Part shown: positions 56,333 through 64,000 of the stretch, in pieces
How positions within the stretch are numbered: position 1 is the stretch's first letter
Layout: each line of letters starts with the position of its first letter
Assembly: GCA_034189035.1 (NCBI GenBank)
Contig: JAXHVA010000005.1
Span: 33,697-97,696 of the forward strand
From: JAUXFK01 sp034189035
GTDB lineage: Bacteria; Desulfobacterota; UBA8473
DNA length: 64,000 bases
Direction: 5' to 3'
Notes under the pieces: generated by a model
What the model was told of the DNA's origin: nothing
Databases searched by the model: none
What the model saw: the letters and a program-made list of their open reading frames with translations, nothing else
Position numbers and translations under genes: made by a program

Positions 56333-56393
56333 TTAGCACTCCATGGCATGGAGTGCTAATTCTAAAAATAACAATCACTCGCTTTATTGTCAA
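56333..56393 (-). promoter_or_regulatory. CIRCE operator and sigma-70 promoter of the hrcA-grpE-dnaK-dnaJ operon
   Basis: TTAGCACTC (56333-56341), nine bases, GAGTGCTAA (56351-56359): an exact match to the CIRCE consensus, the binding site of HrcA. On the minus strand just upstream, a perfect TTGACA (56388-56393), 17 bases, and TATTTT (56365-56370) make a strong promoter. CIRCE therefore lies at the start of transcription, where HrcA would block initiation. The nine-base spacer is itself partly symmetric (CATGGCATG). Confidence 0.95.
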
Positions 56394-56457
56394 GTAAAAA
56401 ATTTTCCTTTTTCATAATTTGTCTTACTTCAAAAAGAAATACCTTCACTTCCCATTT

Positions 56458-56970
56458 TTATTTGTTTATATATTCTTTATATTTCATAGTATTATAGTTA
56501 TTTTCTTTAATATACTTTAATGCCTTGATAAACATGTCCGGTGGCATATAACCAGGAAAAAGCTGAATAGGGACAGCATTATGTTCTAAAAACAACGTAG
56601 AAGGAAATCCCGTTATTTTATATCTAGATACCAACTTCCTCTCTCTATCAGCGTTTACTTTTATCGGAACAAATCCCTCTTTCAAGCTTTCAATGATAGA
56701 GAGATTAGCGAAAGTTTTATTGTCCATCATTTTACAATAGTAACACCAATCTGCATAAAATAATATCATGATATGTTTTTTTTCTTTGAAAGCCTTTTCT
56801 AATCCTTCATTATAGTTAAACCAATTTATCTTTTCGGTAAATTCTTTGCCCATGCTCAATAGATTTTCTTCTCTTTGTTTAGCCTCAATCCCTGAGTTTA
56901 AAAGAATAAATATCCCCGCCCCAAGAAGTATAATGCATATAAGAGGCCTTTTTTTTGATACCATAGACAT
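56458..56970 (-). CDS. Thioredoxin-like protein, membrane-anchored or secreted
   Basis: A 170-residue protein. The N-terminal membrane segment or signal (KRPLICIILLGAGIFILLNS) is followed by a thioredoxin fold with the redox motif ILFYADWCYYCKMM and the cis-proline region ITGFPSTLFL. The pattern resembles DsbD-gamma/thioredoxin_7 proteins that act on periplasmic thiols. The frame stays open to 57129, but the ATG at 56970 has a perfect AAGGAGG, so I use it. Two stretches, 56971-57175 and 56394-56457, beside it hold no gene. Confidence 0.87.
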   Translation of the reverse strand: MSMVSKKRPLICIILLGAGIFILLNSGIEAKQREENLLSMGKEFTEKINWFNYNEGLEKAFKEKKHIMILFYADWCYYCKMMDNKTFANLSIIESLKEGFVPIKVNADRERKLVSRYKITGFPSTLFLEHNAVPIQLFPGYMPPDMFIKALKYIKENNYNTMKYKEYINK

Positions 56971-57175
56971 GATTACCTCCTTTTTAATTTGCTGATTTTT
57001 TTCGATCTTCTTAAAAATTTTAGAGAAGCGAATTCTATTTATATCATATTTTCTAATGATTTTCATCTGATAAAGGCTGTTTATATCAAATTGGTCAGAC
57101 ATTGATGGAAGGAATAATAAGACATTCAAGGATAAGAGAAGATAGGGAAAAAACCGGGAGACAAAGTAGACTCAA

Positions 57176-57475
57176 CTATGATGATATTTTCCCTTTCAAG
57201 ATCTGTTCTAACTTGCATTGTGTAATACCTGTTATTCTCATCTTTTTTTTTCGTGCCTTATGGCCTTTGATAATTTCCACTTGAGATCTCTTAACCCCCA
57301 ATTCCTTAGCTAGGAAGTCTGTGCAGGCCTTATTTGCCAGTCCTTCTTTTGGAGGGGAAGTAACCTTTATCCTTATAGCATCTTCTGTTATACTTTGGAT
57401 CTTATTTCTATTTGATCCTGGCTGCACCCAAACATTTAATACGAGTCCATCGCCCTTTGTATTGACAAACAGCAT
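57176..57475 (-). CDS. DUF167 / YggU family protein
   Basis: A 99-residue protein with the family pattern GLVLNVWVQPGSNRNKIQSI, then AIRIKVTSPPKEGLANKACT and a basic C-terminus (IIKGHKARKKKMRI). The function of this widespread family is not known. It follows the DivIVA-like gene by 7 bases, an order often seen with membrane and division genes. Confidence 0.9.
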   Translation of the reverse strand: MLFVNTKGDGLVLNVWVQPGSNRNKIQSITEDAIRIKVTSPPKEGLANKACTDFLAKELGVKRSQVEIIKGHKARKKKMRITGITQCKLEQILKGKISS

Positions 57476-57482
57476 ACTCTAT

Positions 57483-57947
57483 TTATATATCCTTTTGGTT
57501 GTTCTCTTTTTCAAGGTCAAGCAACTTTAGATGCTCTTCAATTATTAATCTCAAAGCAGAATTTAATTGGAGCCTCTGTTTCTTTAGATCAAAGATTTCC
57601 TTTTCGATATCCGTTTTCTTTCTATGCGCATCATCAATGATCTTCTCCGCTTTCATCTCAGCTTCTGAAATAATCAAATCAGCTTCCTTCTTTACATTCA
57701 GTTTCATATCTTCTGTTATTTTTTGGGCTGTTATTATAGATTCATTGAGATTTTTCTCTCTTTGTTTATAGCCAGCTATCATCTTCTCTCTCTTTTCAAG
57801 CTCCCCTTTAAGGATTCGATTTTCTCTTTTCAAGTCTTCCATTTCATTAGATATGAGTTCCAAGAAGGATATGACTTCTTCCCTATTGAATCCCATCAAT
57901 TTGACTTTGAATTTTTGCTGTTGAATTTCTAATGGGCTAATCCTCAT
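57483..57947 (-). CDS. DivIVA-domain coiled-coil protein
   Basis: A 154-residue protein. The short N-terminal lipid-binding region MRISPLEIQQQKFKVKLMGF, then NREEVISFLELI, is the DivIVA signature. The rest is one long coiled coil. DivIVA proteins gather at curved membranes such as poles and septa in Gram-positives; Gram-negative homologues are less studied. AAGGAGAG precedes the ATG. It begins 13 bases after coaX. Confidence 0.88.
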   Translation of the reverse strand: MRISPLEIQQQKFKVKLMGFNREEVISFLELISNEMEDLKRENRILKGELEKREKMIAGYKQREKNLNESIITAQKITEDMKLNVKKEADLIISEAEMKAEKIIDDAHRKKTDIEKEIFDLKKQRLQLNSALRLIIEEHLKLLDLEKENNQKDI

Positions 57948-57959
57948 CCTCTTCTCTCC

Positions 57960-58736
57960 TTATTGCCTGTTTCTTTCATGGAGTATCCTCAACCCTTTTA
58001 AGGTCAGGTATTCGTCAATCTCCTCTATTGACTCTGATACTGAAGCAAACAAGAAGGCCAATCCTCCTGTTGCAATGACCTTGGGATTAGTCTTAACCTC
58101 ATCTTTAATCTTTTTTACGATCCCATCAACCAAACACCCATAACCATAGATAATCCCTGATTGTATACTGCTCACTGTATCTTTTCCTATAACGTTCTTG
58201 GGTTTCATTAATTCTACATGTGGTAATTTAGACGCCCTTTTAAACAATGCTTCACTTGAGATGACAACCCCTGGAGAAATGACTCCCCCTATATATTCGC
58301 CGTTAGTTGATATATAATCGAATGTAATAGCGGTTCCAAAATCAAGAATTATCAGGCTTTTTTTATGCTTGTCATATGCAGCAACCGCATTAACTATCCT
58401 ATCTGCTCCAACTTCTTTAGGGTTATCATAAAATATCGGCATTCCTGTTTTTATTCCGGGCTCAATAATCAGAGGCTTAATATTGAAATATTTCTTGCAC
58501 AACTCTTCAATGGTTGAAAGCAGAGGAGGGACAACACATGAAACAGCTATATCCTTAATGTCTCTAATATCTCTCAAAGCGATCCTACTAGAGAAAAAAA
58601 GGCTCGACAATAGAATCCCATACTCGTCAACAGTATGGTCTTCTTCTGTTCTAATCCTCCAATCCTGAACCAGCTTATCCTTATCAAAAACTCCTATTAC
58701 AGTATGTGTATTTCCAACATCAATAACTACTAACAT
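57960..58736 (-). CDS. coaX: Type III pantothenate kinase
   Basis: A 258-residue kinase, first step of coenzyme A synthesis. ASKHA-fold motifs are present: MLVVIDVGNTHTVIGVF (phosphate 1), then YDNPKEVGADRIVNAVAAYD with the catalytic Asp, LIILDFGTAITFDYIS, and VIATGGLAFLFAS (adenosine). It needs a monovalent cation and is not feedback inhibited in known cases. It is downstream of nadC, separated by two inverted repeats. Confidence 0.96.
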   Translation of the reverse strand: MLVVIDVGNTHTVIGVFDKDKLVQDWRIRTEEDHTVDEYGILLSSLFFSSRIALRDIRDIKDIAVSCVVPPLLSTIEELCKKYFNIKPLIIEPGIKTGMPIFYDNPKEVGADRIVNAVAAYDKHKKSLIILDFGTAITFDYISTNGEYIGGVISPGVVISSEALFKRASKLPHVELMKPKNVIGKDTVSSIQSGIIYGYGCLVDGIVKKIKDEVKTNPKVIATGGLAFLFASVSESIEEIDEYLTLKGLRILHERNRQ

Positions 58737-58766
58737 CTTTGATTATCTCCTATTGAGTTGGCTGTA

Positions 58767-58802
58767 GGATTTTTACAAAAATCCAGAAAGCTTCTTAAGA
58801 AG
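58767..58802. repeat. Two adjacent inverted repeats between nadC and coaX
   Basis: GGATTTTT (58767-58774) and AAAAATCC (58777-58784) form an 8-bp inverted repeat with a 2-base gap; CTTCTTAAGAAG (58791-58802) is a 12-bp perfect palindrome. Neither forms a classic terminator with a U-tract. They could act as weak attenuator, processing or protein-binding sites. Confidence 0.4.
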
Positions 58803-58823
58803 GCCAAACAATAACTATTTTTT

Positions 58824-59648
58824 CTATACAATATCCATACTAATATCATATGCCCTAGCAGAGTGTGTTAAAGCACCGACAGATATTATATCAACTCCTG
58901 TTTTTGCAACATCTCCTATATTATCAAGGTTTATTCCACCTGAAGCCTCTATTATTGTCCTCTTATTTACAAGTTGAACAGCCTTTTCCATCTCTTTTAT
59001 ATCCATATTATCGAGCATTATAACATCTACTCCCGAATCAATGGCCTCTCTTACCTCGTCAAGATTTTTAACCTCTATTTCAATCTTAAAGGTATGGGGA
59101 ATATTACACTTTGCCTTCTTAACCGCATGGCCTATTCCCCCACAAACCCTTATATGATTATCTTTTATTAAAACTCCATCAAATAAACCGCTTCGATGAT
59201 TCATCCCACCACCCATCTTTACGGCGTATTTTTCAAGGCTCCTCCAACCTGGCGTGGTTTTTCGAGTATCTACGACCTTTGCATAGTAATTTTTGACTTT
59301 TTCAACATACTTATGGGTTAAAGAGGTAATCCCGGATAAACGTTGCAGAAAATTGAGCGCAACTCTTTCACCACGAAGAAGATCGACTGCATCACATGAA
59401 ATATTGGCAATAATATTACGTTTATTAACGTGATCCCCATCTTCAAAAAACTTTTTAAATTTTACTTTGGAATTCAAAAATGTAAATACTCTATAGAAGA
59501 TATCTATGCCGGATAGAACCAGATCTTCATTTGCAATTACTTCGCCTGTCATTTCTTTTCCAGGAGAGATTATCGAGACAGTGGTGAGATCTTTCATCCC
59601 AATATCTTCATCTAGAGCCACTTTTATTAAATTATCGACTTCAAACAT
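58824..59648 (-). CDS. nadC: Nicotinate-nucleotide pyrophosphorylase (quinolinate phosphoribosyltransferase)
   Basis: A 274-residue enzyme that turns quinolinate and PRPP into nicotinate mononucleotide. Key segments: ALDEDIGMKDLTTVSI, RGERVALNFLQRLSGI, VDTRKTTPGWRSLEKYAVKM, GGGMNHRSGLFDGVLIKDNH and IIEASGGINLDNI. An ATG at 59666 is in frame, but the ATG at 59648 has GGAGG just before it. It follows valS by 34 bases. No nadA or nadB is in the window. Confidence 0.97.
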   Translation of the reverse strand: MFEVDNLIKVALDEDIGMKDLTTVSIISPGKEMTGEVIANEDLVLSGIDIFYRVFTFLNSKVKFKKFFEDGDHVNKRNIIANISCDAVDLLRGERVALNFLQRLSGITSLTHKYVEKVKNYYAKVVDTRKTTPGWRSLEKYAVKMGGGMNHRSGLFDGVLIKDNHIRVCGGIGHAVKKAKCNIPHTFKIEIEVKNLDEVREAIDSGVDVIMLDNMDIKEMEKAVQLVNKRTIIEASGGINLDNIGDVAKTGVDIISVGALTHSARAYDISMDIV

Positions 59649-59682
59649 TTTCCTCCAAGAATGCAAAGAAAAGGCCTGGGGA

Positions 59683-62343
59683 TCATTCTTGCCTTCGCAA
59701 ATCTCTGATTCTTTTTATCCCCTCTTCTAATTTTTTCTTCTTTTCTATCAGTATTTCACTTTCAGCCTTTTCCTTCTCTATGATTTTGGGTGGTGCCTTC
59801 TTTAAAAAATCTTCATTTGAAAGTTTTTTCTTCAATAGTAAAAACTTCTTTTCGATTTTATCACTTTCCTTCTTTAACCTCTTCTCCTCTTCATAAAGGT
59901 CGATTATCCCTTTAAGTGGAAGGAATATTTCCACTTTATCGACGATCGCTGTTGCCGCGGATGTATACCTTTTCTTTTCAGAAGATATAGAAAGAGTCTT
60001 CAATTTTGTCAAGTTTTTTATGTGATCTTTATTCTTATTGAGTTTGTTGAATATCTCTTTATCTAAAGTAAAAAGAAAAGCATCTATCTGCTTTGACGGG
60101 GGTATATTCATCTCTCCTCTAATATTTCTTATATTACCAATAATATCCATTATAAGACACATCTCTGCTTCTGCATTGTCATTGATCAAAGAAGGATCTG
60201 ATTTAGGATATTGCTGTAAAGTGATACTGCCCTGGGTATTTGGCAACTTATTCCATATCTCTTCGGTGATAAAGGGCATAAATGGATGGAGTAAACATAA
60301 TACTGAATGAAGAACTTGGATAAGAACATATTGGGTGTTTAACTTCAGCTTTTCATCTTCCGTCTGATACAGATATGACTTGATAAGCTCAATATACCAG
60401 TCACATAACTCATGCCATATAAACTGGTACAGAAGATGTGCACCTTCATTAAATCTGTAATGTTCCAAGGCATCTTTTACCTGATCAATAACCCTGTTAA
60501 GCCTAGACATTATGTACCTATCGCAGAGGGTGTATTCAATATTTCCCTTATCAACTAAACCTTCATCGTACCCTTCCAGGTTCATTATAGAGAATCGAGA
60601 TGCATTCCAAATTTTATTCGCAAAATTGCGATAACCGCTTATCCTTTCTTCTGAAAGTTTGATATCCCTCCCCTGCGCAGCAAATGCAGCTAAAGTAAAA
60701 CGGAATGCATCCGCCCCATATTCGTCGATTATAACCAACGGATCGATAACATTCCCTTTCGACTTACTCATTTTCTTGCCTTCAATATCCCGAACCAACG
60801 CATGGATATATACTTCATTAAAAGGGATTTCTCCCATGAATTTTATTCCCATCATTATCATCCTAGCAACCCAGAAAAATAGAATATCGAAACCTGTAAC
60901 CAAAACAGATGTAGGATAGAATAATTCCAGCTCTTTTGTTTTTTTAGGCCACCCCATAGTGGAAAAAGGCCATAAGGCTGAGCTAAACCATGTATCGAGC
61001 ACATCTGTATCTTGATATATATTCGAACTCTGGCATTTGGAACATCTATCAGGTGCCTCTTTTGATATAATTATCTCTTTACATTCGTTGCAATGCCATG
61101 CAGGGATTCTATGTCCCCACCAAATTTGTCGAGAAATACACCAATCCTTGATATTATTCATCCACTCAAAGTAAGTTTTTTCCCATGAATTTGGGATAAT
61201 TTCGATTTTTTTATCCACAACCGCTTCAATTGCCGGTTTAGCCAAAGGTTTTATCTTAACAAACCACTGCTTGGAAAGTGTTGGCTCAATAATCGTCTTA
61301 CATCGATAACAATGCCCAATGCTATGGATATAGACATCTTTCTTCTTTAACGCCCCATTTTTTTCGAGTTCCTTTACTATCTCTTTCCTACATTTAAATC
61401 TATCCTGCCCTTTATAAGGACCGGCATTCTCATTCATCCTGCCATCTACATCCATAATCTTAATTGTTTCCAAACCATGCCTCAGCCCCATCTCAAAATC
61501 ATTGAAATCATGGGCTGGTGTGACTTTCAGTGCCCCTGTTCCAAAACTCCTGTCCACATATTCATCAGCTATCACAGGGATATTCCTTTCAATTATCGGC
61601 AAAAAAACGGTCTTTCCGATTAACCGCTTGTATCTCTCATCATTTGGGTTTACAGCAACTGCTGTATCACCTAACATCGTCTCAGGTCTTGTAGTTGCAA
61701 TCGTAATAGATTTTTTAGTATTATAGATGGGGTATATTAGATAAAAAAGATACCCTTCTGCCTCTTCGTATTCTACTTCCAGATCTGACAGAGCAGTCTG
61801 ACATCGAGGGCACCAGTTAATAATATAATCTCCCCTATATATCAGGCCTTCATGGTAAAGCCTTACAAAGACCTCTTTGACCGCCTCGGAAAGCCCTTCA
61901 TCCATTGTAAAGCGTTCCCTGCTCCAATCACAGGAAGAGCCCAGTTTTTTAAGCTGATTGATAATTATTCGGCCAAAATCCTCTCGCCATTTCCATATTT
62001 CTTCAATAAATTTTTCCCTCCCTAAAGAATGTCGACTGATTCCTTTTTGAGCCAGTTCTCTCTCTACAACATTTTGTGTCGCAATACCAGCATGATCTGT
62101 CCCTGGCATCCATAACACATTGAATCCTTCCATCCTCTTGAATCGAGCCAAGATATCCTGTAAAGTGTTATTTAAAGCATGACCCATATGTAAAGAACCG
62201 GTTACATTGGGAGGTGGAATCACAATAGAGTATGTCCTCCTTGAATTATCAATACCAGCCTTGAAGTACTCTTTATCTATCCAATATCTATACCACTTGT
62301 CTTCGACAGTAACAGGATCGTAACACTTTTTCATATCTTTCAC
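59683..62343 (-). CDS. valS: Valyl-tRNA synthetase
   Basis: An 886-residue class I synthetase. HIGH motif in PPPNVTGSLHMGHALN and KMSKS motif in EGKKMSKSKGNVIDP. The editing domain holds TTRPETMLGDTAVAVNP, two Cys pairs (WCPRCQTALSDLE; CNECKEI...CSKC) probably bind zinc, and an anticodon domain is followed by a C-terminal arm of coiled coil (YEEEKRLKKESDKIEKKFLL). The start is GTG at 62343, with AAGGAG ten bases upstream; an ATG three codons later is possible. Confidence 0.98.
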   Translation of the reverse strand: MKDMKKCYDPVTVEDKWYRYWIDKEYFKAGIDNSRRTYSIVIPPPNVTGSLHMGHALNNTLQDILARFKRMEGFNVLWMPGTDHAGIATQNVVERELAQKGISRHSLGREKFIEEIWKWREDFGRIIINQLKKLGSSCDWSRERFTMDEGLSEAVKEVFVRLYHEGLIYRGDYIINWCPRCQTALSDLEVEYEEAEGYLFYLIYPIYNTKKSITIATTRPETMLGDTAVAVNPNDERYKRLIGKTVFLPIIERNIPVIADEYVDRSFGTGALKVTPAHDFNDFEMGLRHGLETIKIMDVDGRMNENAGPYKGQDRFKCRKEIVKELEKNGALKKKDVYIHSIGHCYRCKTIIEPTLSKQWFVKIKPLAKPAIEAVVDKKIEIIPNSWEKTYFEWMNNIKDWCISRQIWWGHRIPAWHCNECKEIIISKEAPDRCSKCQSSNIYQDTDVLDTWFSSALWPFSTMGWPKKTKELELFYPTSVLVTGFDILFFWVARMIMMGIKFMGEIPFNEVYIHALVRDIEGKKMSKSKGNVIDPLVIIDEYGADAFRFTLAAFAAQGRDIKLSEERISGYRNFANKIWNASRFSIMNLEGYDEGLVDKGNIEYTLCDRYIMSRLNRVIDQVKDALEHYRFNEGAHLLYQFIWHELCDWYIELIKSYLYQTEDEKLKLNTQYVLIQVLHSVLCLLHPFMPFITEEIWNKLPNTQGSITLQQYPKSDPSLINDNAEAEMCLIMDIIGNIRNIRGEMNIPPSKQIDAFLFTLDKEIFNKLNKNKDHIKNLTKLKTLSISSEKKRYTSAATAIVDKVEIFLPLKGIIDLYEEEKRLKKESDKIEKKFLLLKKKLSNEDFLKKAPPKIIEKEKAESEILIEKKKKLEEGIKRIRDLRRQE

Positions 62344-62451
62344 AGCGAACAGTCTCCTTGAATTTTTAAAGATATCCTTGATAAAATTCTACATAAAGCA
62401 AAAAAAGCTGTTTTTATAAAACAAATTGAACTGCAAAATTATTATAAAACT

Positions 62452-62476
62452 GAAAAAGGGGATTGTTATAACCCCC
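62452..62476 (-). terminator. Rho-independent terminator after the acidic repeat protein gene
   Basis: On the minus strand GGGGGTT, loop ATAAC, AATCCCC form a 7-bp stem with one G-U pair, followed directly by TTTTT. It lies 80 bases past the stop codon at 62558 and separates that gene from valS. Confidence 0.82.
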
Positions 62477-62557
62477 TGTCATTGAAAGAATAAATATGAT
62501 TTATGAAAAAATTACATCGATTTCAGGCAATAAAATAAAATGACTATTTCATTTATT

Positions 62558-63868
62558 TCATTGTTTAAGTTTTTTTATCTCTTCATTGATGGCCTTTTGT
62601 GCAATAGGAGGAAAGAGTTCTTTAGCGACTTCTCTTATATTTCCATCCATGGCTCTCACAATTGCCTTTGTTATATCAGGAGCAATTTTTTCCCCAACGT
62701 TCTGGATCAGTTCTTTACTCTTTTTTTCGATCTCTTCATTGACGGCCTTTTGTGCAATAGGAGGAAAGAGTTCTTTAGCGACTTCTCTTATATTTCCATC
62801 CATGGCTCTCACAATTGCCTTTGTTATATCAGGAGCAATTTTTTCCCCAACGTTCTGGATCAGCCCTCTACTAATTTCATCAATAATTTTCTCAACAGTA
62901 TCTGTACTCAGCACAACAGCCTTTTCTGCTTTATCCTCCTGTATTCCTTCTTGTGGAGTTTCAAATGGGGTGATTGGTTCTTCTGAATATTCAAAGGATG
63001 GGAGTTCAACTAAAGTGGTTTCATTTGTAATCGTTTCCTCTTCAAAAACCCATTCTATTTCATCTTCAGCTTTAAGTCTAGTTTTTTTAGGGCCTTCTTG
63101 TTTAGGATGCTCTTCTTTTTCTATCTCTAAACTCAGTTCTTCTTCAAGTTTGAGCTCAAGTTCCTGATGCTTATCCTTTTCGATCACTTCTTTATTGAGG
63201 TTTTCTTCTTTTTCTATCACTAAACTCAATTCCTCTTCCTCATCTTTAAGCTCAAGTTCCTGAAATATTTCTTCTTTGGCAGAGTCTTCTTCTCCTGTCT
63301 TTATGCTTGGTTCTTCTTCGATAGTCTCAGGATCTTCCACAAGCAGCATGTCCTCTTCTGGCCTCATCTCAAGTTCTTCAACTATTTCTTCATTGAGGGG
63401 TTCATCCTCGTCTATCACTAAACTCAATTCCTCTTCCTCATCTTTAAGCTCAAGTTCCTGAAATATTTCTTCTTTGGCAGAGTCTTCTTCTCCTGTCTTT
63501 ATGCTTGGTTCTTCTTCGATAGTCTCAGGATCTTCCACAAGCAGCATGTCCTCTTCTGGCCTCATCTCAAGTTCTTCAACTATTTCTTCATTGAGGGGTT
63601 CATCCTCGTCTATCACTAAACTCAATTCCTCTTCCTCATCTTTAAGCTCAAGTTCCTGAAATATTTCTTCTTTGGCAGAGTCTTCTTCTCCTGTCTTTAT
63701 GCTTGGTTCTTCTTCGATAGTCTCAGGATCTTCCACAAGCAGCATGTCCTCTTCATATTCATCTATTATCTCAATGGAGTCTTCATCTATTTCAATTGCC
63801 TGTTTCCCATCTTCAAATACTTCTGTTAATTCAAGTATATCTTCATCTTCTTCAATTTTCATTTTCAT
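62558..63868 (-). CDS. Highly acidic tandem-repeat protein with duplicated helical C-terminus
   Basis: A 436-residue protein with no signal peptide or membrane segment. Residues 40-220 are nearly three copies of a 66-residue acidic unit (EDMLLVEDPETIEEEPSIKT at its start, ending IVEELEMRPE). A variable acidic/proline region follows to about 330. Then come two copies of a 51-residue helical unit (LIQNVGEKIAPDITKAIVRA and EVAKELFPPIAQKAVNEEI). A long acidic region plus short C-terminal helices with the P-P-x-x-x-x-x-x-N/R-E-E-I pattern recalls the PopZ-type polar scaffold (DUF2497) and the tails of some deltaproteobacterial response-regulator-like proteins. That likeness is only by pattern. Repeats are almost identical in DNA, so they are recent. 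The ATG begins one base after the upstream gene's stop. Confidence 0.7.
   Translation of the reverse strand: MKMKIEEDEDILELTEVFEDGKQAIEIDEDSIEIIDEYEEDMLLVEDPETIEEEPSIKTGEEDSAKEEIFQELELKDEEEELSLVIDEDEPLNEEIVEELEMRPEEDMLLVEDPETIEEEPSIKTGEEDSAKEEIFQELELKDEEEELSLVIDEDEPLNEEIVEELEMRPEEDMLLVEDPETIEEEPSIKTGEEDSAKEEIFQELELKDEEEELSLVIEKEENLNKEVIEKDKHQELELKLEEELSLEIEKEEHPKQEGPKKTRLKAEDEIEWVFEEETITNETTLVELPSFEYSEEPITPFETPQEGIQEDKAEKAVVLSTDTVEKIIDEISRGLIQNVGEKIAPDITKAIVRAMDGNIREVAKELFPPIAQKAVNEEIEKKSKELIQNVGEKIAPDITKAIVRAMDGNIREVAKELFPPIAQKAINEEIKKLKQ
62578..62863 (-). repeat. 153-bp tandem duplication encoding the C-terminal helical units
   Basis: Segments 62578-62710 and 62731-62863 are nearly identical over about 133 bases and lie 153 bases apart. 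The only clear differences are near the ends of the unit. Confidence 0.9.
63215..63751 (-). repeat. 198-bp tandem repeats encoding 66-residue acidic units (about 2.7 copies)
   Basis: Units 63554-63751 and 63356-63553 appear identical base for base; a third copy (63215-63355) is identical for its first 141 bases and then diverges. Identity at silent positions points to recent duplication or ongoing gene conversion. Confidence 0.93.
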
Positions 63869-63869
63869 T

Positions 63870-64000
63870 TTACCTATTCTTTTTTGAGGTATCTGGATTA
63901 GTCTGAAGATTATGGAACTCGTTTTGAATTTTTATTCGTAGTTCTCTCACTCTTTTGATACTGACCTTCTCGTTATGCTGCTTATGGCAGTAAATTGCCG
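63870..64000 (-). CDS. C-terminal end of an unidentified gene (5' part outside window)
   Basis: A 42-residue open frame enters from the right edge and ends in TAA one base before the start of the acidic repeat gene. It reads AIYCHKQHNEKVSIKRVREL and then a charged tail. The tight spacing suggests a shared operon. The fragment is too short to assign a family. Confidence 0.6.
   Translation of the reverse strand, partial: AIYCHKQHNEKVSIKRVRELRIKIQNEFHNLQTNPDTSKKNR

Noticed and set aside
63215..63751. Regular repeats that might suggest a CRISPR array
   Set aside because: Units are 198 bp, in frame, directly adjacent without spacers and lie inside a coding gene.
62540..63887. Long serine-rich open frames on the plus strand
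   Set aside because: They are the antisense of the acidic Glu/Asp-rich coding repeats; codon structure, ribosome site and neighbours favour the minus-strand gene.

Overview
The window is AT-rich bacterial chromosome from a Gram-negative cell: it has Wza-type outer-membrane export, an O-antigen ligase, an LpoA-like lipoprotein and a periplasmic amidase. The gene set (bacterial GlnRS, alpha2beta2 GlyRS, pyruvate phosphate dikinase, UPF0280, DivIVA-like coiled coil, NifA-like GAF/Fis regulator, hrcA-grpE-dnaK with CIRCE) would fit a deltaproteobacterial (Desulfobacterota-like) lineage. That placement is inference from gene content; no rRNA or other marker was available. Most genes lie on the minus strand. 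I see no rRNA, tRNA, CRISPR array, prophage or intact insertion sequence.

Region 1 (1-15.4 kb) is a surface-polysaccharide locus. Reading in the minus direction, a ribbon-helix-helix protein heads a run of Wza lipoprotein, Wzc-type chain-length regulator/BY-kinase, O-antigen ligase/polymerase, Wzm and Wzt ABC transporter, a glycosyltransferase-methyltransferase fusion and a truncated sulfotransferase. A lone plus-strand radical SAM/SPASM enzyme faces this run. Behind it lie a DegT/AHBA aminotransferase, an HD-GYP-like protein, an ExeA-like ATPase, a WecA/TagO-like initiating transferase and a PilZ protein. The HD-GYP and PilZ genes suggest cyclic-di-GMP input into polysaccharide output.

Region 2 (16-34 kb) is mostly housekeeping: amidase, UvrD-like helicase, mutS, LapA-like, HIT, phosphodiesterase, UPF0280, dnaE, guaA and guaB. 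It ends with a hybrid sensor kinase whose N-terminal receiver has lost its phospho-acceptor Asp. Next to it is a non-coding stretch that holds the decayed remains of a second histidine kinase.

Region 3 (34.4-50 kb) holds an ABM monooxygenase, an NDP-forming acyl-CoA-synthetase-like gene behind an operator-rich promoter, glnS, tlyA, ppdK, glyS, glyQ, a GAF-Fis regulator that has lost its AAA+ domain, moaC, tatA, tatC and an LpoA-like lipoprotein.

Region 4 (50-51.8 kb) is a genomic scar: a PLD-nuclease pseudogene, a multiply frameshifted IS630-family transposase, and a DnaJ homologue that ends early.

Region 5 (51.8-64 kb) holds the heat-shock operon hrcA-grpE-dnaK-dnaJ(short) under a perfect CIRCE, a thioredoxin-like lipid- or membrane-anchored protein, YggU, a DivIVA-like protein, coaX, nadC and valS. 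It ends with a highly acidic protein built from near-identical 198-bp and 153-bp tandem repeats.

I found no convincing complete new defence or mobile system. The most unusual items are the repeat protein, the AAA+-less GAF-Fis regulator, the RHH-headed polysaccharide operon with its palindromic promoter, and several strong but unassigned operators.
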